Shown in pieces: positions 1 through 10,719 of a stretch of DNA of 64,000 bases (positions within the stretch are counted from its first letter, which is position 1; each line of letters starts with the position of its first letter). The translations under genes were made by a program, and so were the position numbers. The notes under the pieces are model-generated. The model did no database searches. It was not told the origin of the DNA and saw only the letters and a program-made list of their open reading frames with translations. The stretch is from Mesorhabditis belari (lineage: Eukaryota; Nematoda; Chromadorea; Rhabditida; Rhabditidae), in contig CAUEEP010000750.1 of NCBI GenBank assembly GCA_958450365.1, positions 780,001 to 844,000 on the forward strand. Reading direction: 5' to 3'.

Positions 1-160
1 AATGATTCACCGGTGAGACAATCGTTTCCCACCATTTTGGCGGTTAGCGTTTCGAGGACAAAATTTGCACATTCGCTTATCGTTCGAAGAAACTCTTCAC
101 CGCATTCTAAAAGGAACTTTGATAAAGCGATCAGACATATACCAAGTCAGACTAAAATTC

Positions 161-510
161 AACGCTTGAATTGAGGCTTCAACGCTTGAATTGAGGCTTC
201 AACGCTTGAATTGAGGCTTCAACGCTTGAATTGAGGCTTCAACGCTTGAATTGAGGCTTCAACGCTTGAATTGAGGCTTCAACGCTTGAATTGAGGCTTC
301 AACGCTTGAATTGAGGCTTCAACGCTTGAATTGAGGCTTCAACGCTTGAATTGAGGCTTCAACGCTTGAATTGAGGCTTCAACGCTTGAATTGAGGCTTC
401 AACGCTTGAATTGAGGCTTCAACGCTTGAATTGAGGCTTCAACGCTTGAATTGAGGCTTCAACGCTTGAATTGAGGCTTCAACGCTTGAATTGACGCTTC
501 AACGCTTGAC
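161..510. repeat. 20-bp tandem repeat, about 17 copies
   Basis: The unit aacgcttgaattgaggcttc repeats head to tail with almost no variation from 161 to about 500. The last copies are altered (ttgacgcttc, then aacgcttgacgcttgaaa). The uniformity suggests recent expansion or homogenisation. No coding function is visible. Confidence 0.97.
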
Positions 511-693
511 GCTTGAAAACTCGGGCCTTTTCTAAGATCGAAGATTTTCTAAGGCCTTATAAACACGATAAAACAAAGTTTTACAAGGCTTATCAATTTT
601 GAGTCTAATCTTTGATTTTCACGTTTTACAGTCAGCGTTTTAGAGATTTTTCCTAATGTACCGTACGATTTGTCTAGAAGTAATGAAAAACTT

Positions 694-2972
694 TCACGAA
701 CGTTCGGCTTTCATCCCTCCATCCACTCCGTCCATGACCAGTCGAGATGGCCGAGGTACACGACAACAATCGACCCGATCAAAGCACTCATCGAGGCACT
801 CCACAAATTTATTCGTTCCATTGTTATTTTGCACATTTTCCTTAATCAAAAATTTTTGTGTTTCTCTCGAACTCGTGAATGCAACCTTCAAATGTTCTAA
901 ATATTCCTTTCCACCTTCGATTCCCGTTTTTCCGACGGTGTCTCGCAAAAGGAGCAAAAAATTCTAAATTTTTTTTTGATTGGCTTTGAAAAGTTCCTTT
1001 AGCAAAAGTTTTAGAACCATTTTATCATTGCAATAACTTTTTTTAGATAACATTTTTTAGATGCAACATGTACCTTACCTGTCCCAATTTTGCATTGCCG
1101 TCCTTCATTTGACTAAACGCAAACAATGCATTCAACTCATCGATTTCTGAAGTGCTGAGATATTGAAGAGTATTGTAAATCTGGAATTTCTTTTCATAAA
1201 CGAAAATGATAAAAGCAGACAACTTTTGCTGATGAAATGAGCAGCGAGAGAGCAAAAATGATGGAAGAATCTTCGGATGAGCTTTCCAGATCGTGAATTC
1301 CTTGAGTTTCGATTAAAAGCACGGAAAGCTACAAAATGGGATATGCAAATATTCGATTCGAGTACTTTCCCTATAACGGGCGGGGGAGAATTTTTATCTT
1401 TACACCTTATTTAGACTCAGAAAAGTAAATTCTACGTTTTATTTCACTCAAACATGAGCTTATTGGTAAAAGGCAATTGATCCAGCGGGAGTACCAGGTG
1501 GCCAAAAAGCCTTGATGTCTTCTAGAATTGCATCAAACGGATCCACACCGCGTACCAAGTTGAGACGCCACACTCCCTCCGTGTGTCCGTATCATTCGTA
1601 TTCGTGTTCGCGGATAAGAGGATATGAGCCCGGCGCATCACGTGGTTTTCCAGTTCAACTGCCGTCGGCCAAAAAAGAAACTCGCAAGCCAGATGAAACA
1701 CAGGCCAATGAAACACATTTTCCCTCTTTCCTCGCTCCCACCTTTCGTTGACCCGTGTTTTGTCTGGCTTGCGAGTTTTTTTTGGCTGACGGCAGTTGAA
1801 CTGGGAAAGCTGGTCGTTTCTGGAAAGCAAGTTTTTGAAATATGTTGTTCACTTTAAATGACAATCTAAATAAGGTGCGGAGAAAAAAAATCCCCCCCCC
1901 CCCGTTATAGGAAAAGCATCTTCGATTCTATTCACCATTTTACTCTCATTCTTGTTTTTCCTGAAAAAAACTTCCGGATGAACCATCACTCCCCGCGTGC
2001 GCTTTTCTTGAAAACATTTGAACGAAAAAGCAGAAGGTCCACTTGAAATTTTCTACTTTATTTTTTTGTTTGTTTTGTTTTTATATTACAATTTTATTTA
2101 CATTATTGGGTTGGTGAATTGAAAACTGCGGGGCTTTGAATTAAGATTTATTCAACATAAAATCATGGATTCATTCCAAATAATTTCCATTATTATTGAC
2201 TACTTCTGCCCATTTTACAGGCAATTTGCGAATTCCTCTTTTGTAATAGGATTTTGGTTTGTGTGTGAGACAAGTGTGAGACTCAAAAATGGAAGACTGG
2301 AGATGTCCCAGTTTGAGCACTTTCTTCAAAAGAAACCCATTTTGGTGTCAATGGAAAAGTTGTAGAGAATCAAAAATTAGGCTTATAGCCAAATTTCCAA
2401 AAAGATACACTTAGTAGTTTCGCTTAAAATGCAAGTTTTGGGAAAATTCGTAAATTTCGCATTTCTTGAAAACCAGTTTTTGAATCGTTCTGAAAATTTG
2501 GCTATAAGCCTAATTTTTGATTCTCTACAACTTTTCCATTGACACCAAAATGGGTTCCTTTTGAAGAAAGTGCTCAAACTGTGACATATACCAAGAGCCC
2601 GCAGTTTTCAATTCGCCAACCCAATACTTATTTGTTTTGGAATTTAATATTTAAAAATTCTTTTTTCAAAAGATTTTTCTCACTCAATCATTTTGTCTCT
2701 CTCGAAATCGGCCCGTCCACAACGAAGTCCCTTCAGAAAAACGTTGTTCAAAAAAGATTTCCCCTGTCGAAATTTACCGGCAGTTGAAACGATTGCCACC
2801 TGAAAAAAAACGAATGCTAGTAAATATTTTCATTTCTACTTTACCATTGTTATTGTTGAAATTGAAAATGTGATTAAATTACCTCTCGCTTTCCGATCTG
2901 TTCGCATAAATGATCGAGAAGATTTTCATGGAGAAAAACTTTCCCGTCGACCACGTCAATCAACGTTTTCAT
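694..2972 (-). CDS. atlastin/GBP-type (GB1/RHD3) GTPase, domain-only form
   Basis: Seven-exon model on the minus strand: 2972-2883, 2799-2684, 2041-1936, 1328-1224, 1180-1079, 963-886 and 840-694. All phases join, giving 247 residues. The order of motifs fits atlastin/guanylate-binding GTPases: P-loop AGKFRQGKS (about residues 37-45), a switch-I-like segment KRTRGVMVHPEVFF, a G3-like LLIETQG where the family has DTQG, then FALSLLISSAK and IYN, a G4-like LLRD (about 178-181), and GGKEYLEHLK. Known members remodel membranes, chiefly ER fusion, using GTP. The C-terminal helical bundle and membrane hairpin of a true atlastin (about 550 aa) are absent, so this is either a truncated copy or a minimal GTPase. 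Intron 2 carries a complete MITE and intron 3 a palindromic repeat. The 45-nt intron 841-885 is optional, because its removal or retention keeps frame. The start is the first ATG of the conserved region. The family call is by motif recognition only. Confidence 0.72.
1460..1591 (-). other. short open frame inside GTPase intron 3
   Basis: A 43-codon open frame ends at 1460 with the residues DDIKAFWPPGTPAGSIAFYQ-like (seen: EDIKAFWPPGTPAGSIAFYQ) and a stop. Its composition looks protein-like and unlike the surrounding AT-rich intron, but no splice partner or family was found. It may be a gene fragment brought in by a repeat, or chance. Confidence 0.2.
1646..1809. repeat. palindromic MITE-like element in GTPase intron 3
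   Basis: Inverted arms of about 55 bp (ttccagttcaactgccgtcg at the left, cggcagttgaactgggaa at the right, continuing with the complement of ctcgcaagccaga) enclose a short loop. It can fold into a long hairpin. No coding capacity. Confidence 0.8.
2106..2624. mobile_element. mariner-type MITE with TTGGGTTGGTGAATTG ends
   Basis: The inverted ends ttgggttggtgaattgaaaa and its complement lie at both limits and are flanked by TA, the mariner target duplication. The interior holds a second inverted repeat (tagagaatcaaaaattaggc and its complement) and a fragment of a mariner transposase 3' end. It lies wholly within intron 2 of the GTPase gene. A relative in the opposite orientation is at 51620-52133. 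Confidence 0.88.
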
Positions 2973-3502
2973 CGTAATAGTTAGATGAGCTGGACAATAG
3001 TTTTCGAAAAATTTGGAAACTAAGGCAAATTTGAGAAATGTTGACACTTTGAGCTCATTGAAACTGGAAGAAATTTGCAGAAATGAAGCGGATTAAATGC
3101 CGCCTGTGTCCGCTATCAAATATGGGGGAATCGTGTGGTGAACACCTTTTTGTTAGTTGATGTTTCAATGTCAATAAAAATCATTTTGAAATGTCCACCA
3201 TTTCCCGCAATACATTCCCTCAATCGCCACAAATGATATAAAACTTTGGACCAGACCACCAGTCTAGGTGTGCCCGTCTCACCTCGAACCTGGTTGTGAC
3301 AGGTTGGCTAATGTTCAAACTGGCTCCTAGATCCAGCTAATCAGGTCCACGTCCTTAAAAAGCCAGGCCCAAGCCTGATGTTTCGAAAGGCGTCAACGGC
3401 TTTCTCGATCACACTTATAAGAATTTCATCCGAACTCTTCTTCAGAAACCTTATAATCCTATCAATTGATGTGCCTTAGCGCAAGCTTTTGACTCCAAAA
3501 TA
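2973..3502. other. gap between the GTPase gene and a MITE
   Basis: I see no convincing exon, RNA gene or repeat in this stretch. It would contain the promoter of the minus-strand GTPase gene, but no motif is clear. Confidence 0.5.
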
Positions 3503-4022
3503 TTGGGTTGGGGAGAATGAGTCGGCGCCAAACTTTAAAGGGACTTTTTGCACACATAAAGCCTTCTTTAAACATACGTTTGGTTTCATCAAAAGGATCC
3601 ACTATTTCTCTACAAAATCACTTTTGAGAGATTCCACAAAGCTTTTCTTTCGTGGAGTTTATGAACTTCGAAACGCAGCTGGTTAAAATGGCTAAGAGTC
3701 CGACTCATCATTTGAACAGTTTCTTTCACATAAACCTTCTTTGGTGTTTATATAAAAAAGATAGAGCACATTCAATTACTTAAGTTGCCAAATTTGCAGG
3801 AAGATCCCACCAATGGTTTTTTCTAGATCACAGTTTGTAGTTTTTGTGAAAAAATGGCTTTTTCTTGAGCGGAGGCGCTGTTTGAATTTTCTTTTAAATG
3901 TCATTTTGTAGAGAATTGGTTAACCATTCTACTGATATCAAACGCATATTATTTGACGAAGTCGAATAGAAGTTTTAGACATTTTTTTGATTTTCGGCGC
4001 CGACTCATTCTCCCCAACCCAA
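3503..4022. mobile_element. mariner-type MITE with TTGGGTTGGGGAGAATGAG ends
   Basis: A 520-bp element with inverted ends ttgggttggggagaatgagt / complement, flanked by TA on both sides. There is no transposase ORF. A copy of 521 bp at 58698-59218 is almost identical by eye, which argues for recent mobility or conversion. Confidence 0.9.
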
Positions 4023-4858
4023 TAGAATGGTAGGAAAAGTGCTATAAAGTATTGATGAATGAACGATGAATGAGTAATGAACGATGAATGAACGATGAAT
4101 AGTGAATGAACTTCGTTTCCTTCGTTTCCTCTATCACAAGCTTTTTAGAAAAGAGTAACACATCATCGGAAAGTTATTAAAAACAAGTTTTAGGCTTAAT
4201 TAAAAGGATAGAATTATTTCTAAAGTTCGATAAATTCCAAGCATAGAAATAGTTAAAATTCCTTTGTAAAAATTCCCAAAAATTAGGCAAAAGTTCGTAA
4301 AAAAAAGAAAGAAAAGCCAACCATTTGCAGTCCGACCGACCTAATCCTTGTTTTTAATAACTTTTCGATAAACTTTGCAGATGGAAAGAATAAAAATTCA
4401 AAAAAGTTGTTTTTATTTAAAATTAAAATTAAAGCAAACTAAGCTTTTTAAATGAATATTTGACCGTTTTGTGTGCTAATTTCTGAGAAATGCGTCTCGG
4501 CTTTGACTCGTTTGGTTTAACAGCTTTCACAGGTACTCTCGGACTTCTTCAAGCATACATATTTATTACCAACTACACACTTAGCTGGTGGCTGTTCTTT
4601 TCCATTTCTCCTGCTTTTTCCCGCAAAAAAGGCTTATTATTAAGAAAACTTCAAGGAAAAGCCGAATGAGTCACCATCCTTTTCCCCCTTTTTCCCAGCC
4701 ATTTTGACAGGATTCGACGGGAAAATACCCGACTTTTTTTAGCTTTTTCTTCGATAAAAAGCTGGATTCTTCTAGCTGTATTCCTAAAGGAACATTCGAT
4801 TGATATCCATTATTCAACAGCTTTTGATTCTGTTAAACATTTTCATCTATTTTCTGTG
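4023..4858. other. upstream region of the left H2A gene
   Basis: It begins with degenerate gaatgaacgat direct repeats (about 4050-4112). From about 4270 onward it matches, inverted, the sequence near 49412-48837. It is AT-rich with no exon seen. The match carries the presumed promoter of both H2A copies. Confidence 0.5.
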
Positions 4859-5800
4859 ATGCCACCAGGAGGAAGAGGAAGAAGATGGGCCAAAAAAGCC
4901 AAGAAGAAAACGACTCGACAATCGCGACCCACGAGGGCCGGATTAACGTTTCCTGTCAGTCGTTGTGAGCGATATTTGCGAAAGGTTGGCGATAGAAACG
5001 GGATAATATTTACCGAATTTTGTTTTTAGAGACTTTTTTTGTTCTTTCCGGTTGAGATCGTTTTTTTGGTTAAATTGATCAATCAACTTAACTTTTTTCT
5101 ATTGGCAATAGCTGTTAGGCTAGTCTCATTTCAAATGGAACACACAAAACTGATGAGCTTTAGAGAGCTTTAGAGAAATCCGAAGCTCCGAATTGGTGCC
5201 GGTGCTGCGGTCTATTTGGCAGCCGTTCTGGAGTATATGACTGCTGAGGTGAGCATCTTATATTTGTTTTCTTTGCGTTTTCCGATACTTATCGAGTGTG
5301 CATTCACAGAAATACCTAGACCAAGTGAGAAATTCAAAGTCAGGCGCATTTTTGACGAGAACCTGAAACGTAAATATCGGCCAGAAGCTAAAGAACTGCT
5401 CGCAATCTTATAGAAAAGGAATAAATACCAAATCTTGAACCAATCATCTCGATTATTTTAATAGAAAGTATTTCCAGTTGTTGGAATTGTCGGGAAACGT
5501 ATCGCGAGACGCAGAGAAACGTCGAATTCTGCCCCGGCACCTGCAGTTATCGATTCGAAATGATGAGGAATTGTCGAGGTTACTCGCGAAGACCACAATT
5601 CCCTCGGGTGGAGTACTGCCACTCGTCTATCCGTTCCTCTTCCAGCAATGTTTTTGGGATGAGAAACACGCGGCGAGGAAGCGAATGCTCAAGAAAGGAC
5701 ACACCGAGGAGCAGCTCATCATCGGCCACGGCATTGATGGGAAATTGTTCTGTAATGTTCGCGAGAAGCCGATTGTTTGAGTTGAGTGAAGGATAAAATG
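4270..5800. repeat. outer inverted duplication, left H2A block
   Basis: This block matches the reverse complement of about 47905-49412. Shared landmarks are the run gtccgaccgacctaatcctt, all three H2A exons and both introns. Copies differ by scattered substitutions and small indels. The block ends just beyond the H2A stop, where unrelated mariner-derived sequence begins on each side. Confidence 0.85.
4859..5780 (+). CDS. divergent histone H2A variant (left copy)
   Basis: Exons 4859-4984, 5174-5248 and 5478-5780 join in frame to 167 residues. The histone fold is clear: [17 protein letters not shown], then [18 protein letters not shown], then [18 protein letters not shown] and the docking-type SGGVLP. 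The acidic-patch positions (LEY, TAE, LLEL, NDEE) are kept. Unlike canonical H2A, the N-terminus starts [11 protein letters not shown]1 and the C-terminus diverge, and about 50 extra residues follow SGGVLP with no SQ motif. It is not H2A.Z by its docking sequence. Canonical nematode H2A genes are usually intronless and clustered, so two introns and no neighbouring H2B, H3 or H4 point to a replacement-type variant. Intron 2 (5249-5477) holds a shorter open segment also found inside a mariner-like repeat at 17617-17725. The partner copy is at 47911-48836. Confidence 0.85.
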
Positions 5801-5934
5801 ATGCTTTTTAAGAAACGCACCAAAAATTCAACGTTCTAGTTTTGGCCGTGCTTGATTTAGAGCCATTCTTTCAGCTTTTATAGTTCTTTATTTTAAACCT
5901 TTTATTTGCATCGAAGAAAATAGTAATGAAAGTA

Positions 5935-6231
5935 TCAGGGTGTAAAGAAAATAATGCACGTTTTTGATCAAAACTATTTATTGAAAAAAAACTCAAACCA
6001 GCAAAGATCAATTGGTAACGTATTCTCCGTTCATATCGATAACTTCTTCCCATCTTCTGCGTTGCAGTAAAGACCACTAGCGAAGTGACAAGGGAAGTTA
6101 TTATAAAACTAGTGAGTTTATTTTTGTTCAAAACATTACGTAAGCAAACATTGGGAAAATTCGAAGCGCATTCAAAGCACAATTCCAGCACCAGAAAATT
6201 CGAAGCGCGCATTATTTTCTTTACACCGTGA
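5935..6231. mobile_element. mariner-derived MITE (TCAGGGTGTAAAGAAAATAA ends)
   Basis: The ends tcagggtgtaaagaaaataa and attattttctttacaccgtg are inverted. The interior on the minus strand retains a worn mariner transposase C-terminus (RRWEEVIDMNGEY-like). Related sequence is at 17190-17600. Confidence 0.75.
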
Positions 6232-6760
6232 CATTATTCAATCTAATAAAATGCTGAATTTTCGCCAATTCTTTCAACTCACGAGCTGACTTGACAAACA
6301 GGAAAATCCGTTCTTAATCAATTGTCAAAATTGCCTACAGCATTAGAAAGTTTCTATGCCCATCTAAAATCTTCCGAATCGCTTTAGTTTGTCCCAAAGA
6401 ACGCTCTTGATGGAAAGTTCAAACGTTTATTAGTTTAACACTTTTAAGCTAGGAAACTTTTTAGGTTACGGTACCTATTCATCAAAGATTTTAACTTTTA
6501 ACTTTTAACGCGCACCCAACCACCTAACATATTTTTCCTTTTCTTAACACCCTTATATGATCGAGGCACTAAGGCTTTGTACGGTTTTAAACTTAAAAAC
6601 TATGTTCTCGTCTTGAAAGTTTTGAAATCTTAAATCTGTTCGGATTTGTACAGTGGCTAGACTAAGAACAAGATTCCAAGAAATTACTTGTGTTTATTTG
6701 AAAAATTCATGGAAGCAAAGCAAAGCAAAGTCATTCCACTCTCGGATTCCATCGAAGACA
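6232..6760. other. non-coding stretch with dispersed repeats
   Basis: Bases 6246-6302 are an inverted copy of 16636-16692 (translation VKSAHELKELAKIQHF-like on one strand). Bases from about 6510 repeat directly at 14435-14690. No gene is seen. Confidence 0.6.
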
Positions 6761-9000
6761 GGTGGCAACAAAATGGCCCTTCAGTAAAAACAAAAATATT
6801 AACAAGATGAACAAAACAACACAACAAAAGGATCCTCCGTCATTCTATTACTCTTTCCACTTTGACGGGCAACTGGATTCCCTCTCGAAAAATCTCTGGT
6901 TGACGTCAAAGAACTTGCACTGAAATTCGGACTCGTCAAGGCATGAACTTTCTCGGCTAGAAAGTGTTGCATCGACGAAAAAGATGGTAACACTAGGCCC
7001 CAATCCGGGCTGTATGGCGCATGAGGAAGAACATTCCAGCCCAACCCCGATTTCTCCATTGTAAGTTTGCAGGTGTGGTTTGCGTTATCATGGAGAAAAT
7101 GAATTGAAGAGGGTTCGAGTCCTGAGAGCGAATTGCTTGATCTACACGAGTAGTTGAGACGAATAGAGTTCTGAATTAACCGTTTGCCGGCTTTTGAGAA
7201 CCTCGAAAGCACCAACCCACGAGAACCCACCACACACAGAGGAGAGTTTTCTTGAGGAAACCGGCTTCGGAGTTGGTTTTGGGTCTTCGTTTGTGCTAAG
7301 CCACTGTCGTTTTCGCGTTCGATTATCATAAAAGTCCATTTTCACAGAAGTGACAATGGAACAAGAAGCTCCCTTTTCGCAAGTTTTAGTAGTACCAGCG
7401 TGAAACACGAGAGCCATTTTCTTCGCTCAATTCATGCGGAACCACTTTCCACTGCGGTTACTTTCCCCAATGCATGAAGTCGCTTTTCGATTGCAGATGC
7501 AAAAAGCCCAATCGATCCCCTAGCTCGCGTGATGTTTGACTTGGATCCTCCTTTAAAGCTGCTTCCAAAATACGTTCTGCAGAAGTTCGGGTCGTCCTTG
7601 GCGAGGCTCATCTTCAAGACTTTCATCCCCTTCCTTGAACCGTCCCTACGATCTCTTACATTGTGTTTCGGAAAGAGCTCATCACCAAAAACTCGCAATA
7701 AATCTCTGTGGGATTCGGCAGCTGTTTTGTCTTGTTTGTAGTCGTACCAGAGACAGACACGCATTCGATATTTGAGATCTTCCATTTCTAAACAAAATTA
7801 TTTGAAAAGTACAAACAAGGAAAGTAAAAACGTATAATAATGCACCAGAAATTCAGTAATATTCAATTAACACAGCGAGGGTAGATTAAACGCAAAGATT
7901 AAAAGATTTTATCAAAAAAGGGCGAGGGCCATTATTTAGTTGCCAACCTAATAGTTGAGGAAAATGTCGAACGAAGAGTTCATCCTGAAATTAATGCATA
8001 AGTAATCAGTGTAGATATTCTTTAATAGATATTATTATTAAGAAATATTACGAACTTGGCTATTAAAATAATGCGATTCGGAGGCTAATCGACACCTTTC
8101 TTCATCGGATGGAGACGGCAAGATGACACCATCGTCCGGCTCTTCGCCGTTCATAAACGCGTGAAAGGCGATCTGAAATGTTGCAAATATTAGTGTTTTC
8201 AAGTATTTCAGTCTATATAAACCTAATCGTTTGATTCAACTAGTACGTCTAGCTATATCTGAATGACCTGTAGCCATTTGTACGCCGGCCTAGCCTGTAT
8301 TCAATCGCAAATTCAACTTTTTCTAATAACTAGCTGATCAGAATCTTGCTAGCAACAGGTAAAAACTCAAATAAAAACTCAAACGCACCAGGTAAAAACT
8401 TTACTCGTAGTTTTCTATAACTTTAACAATCTCTAAGACGAGTAAAATGTAAATACAATGCCATTATCGGAAAGGAATCAAAGGGGAGACATTTACTCCT
8501 TTCCTGAGCGATCAAAAAAGACCAAAATTTCAATTTTCTCAATAAATATAAAAAATTTAGTTTTGTCGTTTCCTGAAATTTGAATAACGTTGTCCCCCTT
8601 TGGGAACATTCCTGGAAATTCCTGGATAATTTCCTGCTACCTAGCTATGAAATAATCACCATGAAAGATCGAGTTGTCCAAGACGCCGCCCATTGCGCGA
8701 CGCAAGCCTTCACGCAAAGCCTAGAAAGAGTTTCATGAAATAGAATTAAACAATATTTAAAAATTAGTAAAAAAATCTTATAACTAATAGACTCAACAAA
8801 CCTTTTGCCAGGCTCAAAGCGTCCATTGGGCGTATCCATGTAGAGGGAAATGCCGCAAAGTGGGTAACTCGTCGGGTAAACGATTCGGCCATAATAAATA
8901 CCACCTAAAATATGATGGATATTAAGATTTGATAAAATAAACAATACAATAAATCACAGGTTTTTTCTCACCTTCCTAAGGAGTTCCGGGAGTTCCATTC
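6510..9000. repeat. direct duplication, copy 1 (UBE2J block)
   Basis: Sequence 6510-6760 plus 7960-8910 matches 14435-15620 in the same orientation. The mariner relic 6761-7951 interrupts only this copy, so it inserted after the duplication or was lost from the other copy. Confidence 0.85.
6761..7951 (-). pseudogene. mariner transposase relic
   Basis: The ends ggtggcaacaaaatggccct and ggccattatttagttgccaa are near inverted repeats. Read on the minus strand, frames shift several times: an N-terminal helix-turn-helix part (KYRMRVCLWYDYKQDKTAAE), a middle part with VKMDFYDNRTRKRQW, and a late part resembling mariner HAPYSPD and RRCNTF. This order fits a roughly 340-residue mariner transposase. 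Multiple frameshifts and stops make it inactive. Confidence 0.82.
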
Positions 9001-9070
9001 AAGGCAAACACCCAACACAAGAAGTCGCCATCGATTGGAGACACGAGGATATTTTCGATTGGTTCCTTAG
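8038..9070 (-). pseudogene. UBE2J/UBC6-type ubiquitin-conjugating enzyme, decayed copy 1
   Basis: Four exons on the minus strand: 9070-8972, 8904-8802, 8720-8660 and 8172-8038. The first two read KEPIENILVSPIDGDF ... GTPGTP-stop-EG and GGIYYGRIVYPTSYP ... MDTPNGRFEPGK. This is the N-terminal half of a UBC fold with the YEGG(Y)Y and TPNGRF signatures of the UBE2J family, which are ER-anchored E2 enzymes. A TAG replaces the conserved tyrosine of TPYEGG. The segment with the catalytic cysteine (normally after TPNGRF) is missing. The third and fourth exons (REGLRRAMGG, PSPSDEERCRLASES) match the family's downstream helices only loosely. With a stop and no active-site cysteine it cannot be a working E2. 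Confidence 0.68.
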
Positions 9071-9217
9071 CTTTTTAAATTAACTACATAGATGTCTCTT
9101 TAATACAAATATTCCACATTTATGCGAATCCAAAATTTCCCAAATTTTACATATTAGCTAGTTCCGTTACCTACACCCTCAGATTACCATTTGTTACGAT
9201 CGTTAAAGCAATTCGTC

Positions 9218-9375
9218 TATGGAAAACTTTTCGATTATCATGCACAAGTCAAAAACGCACTTGATTTCTACTTTGCTCAGAAGGACACTCAGTTTGTTGA
9301 AGAATAATATCAAGGAATTGTGTCAAAGATGGCAAGAAGTCATTGATAATAATGGTGAATACCTTTTGGATTAAT
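9218..9375 (+). pseudogene. mariner transposase 3' fragment
   Basis: The plus strand encodes a worn mariner C-terminus ending RWQEVIDNNGEYLLD and a stop. Related fragments lie at 16041-16283 and 47689-47870, both on the minus strand. Confidence 0.75.
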
Positions 9376-10719
9376 GTGCTTTTTTGCGTTCTATGAAATA
9401 GACAAGTTGTAATCGTTTAATCGACAAGTGTAATCAAATAATCGTTTTTAACTTGCCAAGCTAACCTAAAATCGTTTTTCAGAGAAATATACAAGTTATA
9501 TGTTACTTTGAAATTTTTTTTTAATCACCAACCTCTTTGATGCTTTTCAGTTCACTTTCTAGCCGAGTTGTTGCCATTGTAGTTAAAAATTATGTAGATA
9601 GAGAGAGTTTATGATTAGGAAATCAGATGGATTAAGTAGGTTGTCCAATAGGTGAACCAAACAATTTGGAAGCGAAAGAAAAAGATCGCCTTTTCGAAAA
9701 TGGATTTATGTGAAAGGCAATGACTCAGCCTTCTCTCTTATCAAGACTATTTCCTTGCATAACAGCTTTTTTTGAAGTTTAAACTATGGAGCAAGAGTAT
9801 AAACGAATTTTTTGGTGACTGTTCTAAAAAAAATGGTACTTCTGCATCATCACCCCACAGAACCAAACAGTAAAGGTAAATTTGCTGCGATATGTTTGGT
9901 AAAAATATAGAGATTGCACTTCAGATCACTTTAGATTGCATAACACAAGAAAATGAGTTACTTTATTGACTCTGATGCGAATAAAGAGTGCACTATTTTA
10001 TTAAGCCCATGAACTGGGAAAAACTTATGGTATTCAATAGTACGCGACTTTAATAGCCTGTAAAACTATTAGAATGGATACAGTAGCCGAAATACTAGCT
10101 GTTTCTCGTATTACTAACAAAGCCTAATACGCTTACTCGCGAGTCCAAGCTTTTTCGTGATGGTTGCCGGCTTTGGTGGGCATAGAATTAAAAAAGGCTG
10201 GAATTATAAGATTTCATATAAAAGCATTAGTGCTTTTCGTTGTATAGAGGGCCGTTATATATAGCTTAGCCTCGAGCAGGACCAAAATTCCATTCCGTTG
10301 TATAGAGTTTTCCGCCATAGAGAGTTCCGATATAGAGAGAGTCAACTGTAATATAACCACAATCACAATAATATTACGTGACTGTGTCAGGACTTTTCTC
10401 AGCCATCACTGGCCCCGGTGCCAAGGTCCAATTTTTATTTTGTTAATCACCAATGGAGGATTGTACAACGACACGGACATTGATTTCTTTTTAGAATTTC
10501 AAAAAGATTTCAGCATATGGCCTGTTCTTGATGCGTAGAAAAAACGTTAAAAAAAACTTTATTGCCGGGTGTGATTTTACGCAAAACCAGCAATGTTTTG
10601 TTTACCATTCTGGCTCAAATGCCATTGATCACTCGTTGTTTTGAAAAAGATTCTCGACATCACTTTTATCGAAATAAAGTTTAGTTCTAAGATATGCAAT
10701 TGGAATGAATGCTGTTGTG
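9376..10719. other. duplicated non-coding stretch with a gene fragment
   Basis: Much of this region is an inverted copy of about 46340-47640. At 10441-10538 on the plus strand it keeps a short decayed coding tail (GGLYNDTDIDF ... IWPVLDA, stop) that is longer in the right copy at 46459-46713. A worn palindromic piece near 10225-10350 (tatagagag motifs) resembles pogo-like MITE ends. No intact gene is seen. Confidence 0.55.

Noticed and set aside
161..510. CRISPR-like array
   Set aside because: The 20-bp units are contiguous, with no spacers, and the host is eukaryotic; it is a simple tandem repeat.
656..967. Overlapping plus-strand open frames of 76 and 103 codons
   Set aside because: They lie antisense to the last exons of the GTPase gene, whose minus-strand frame carries the recognisable motifs.
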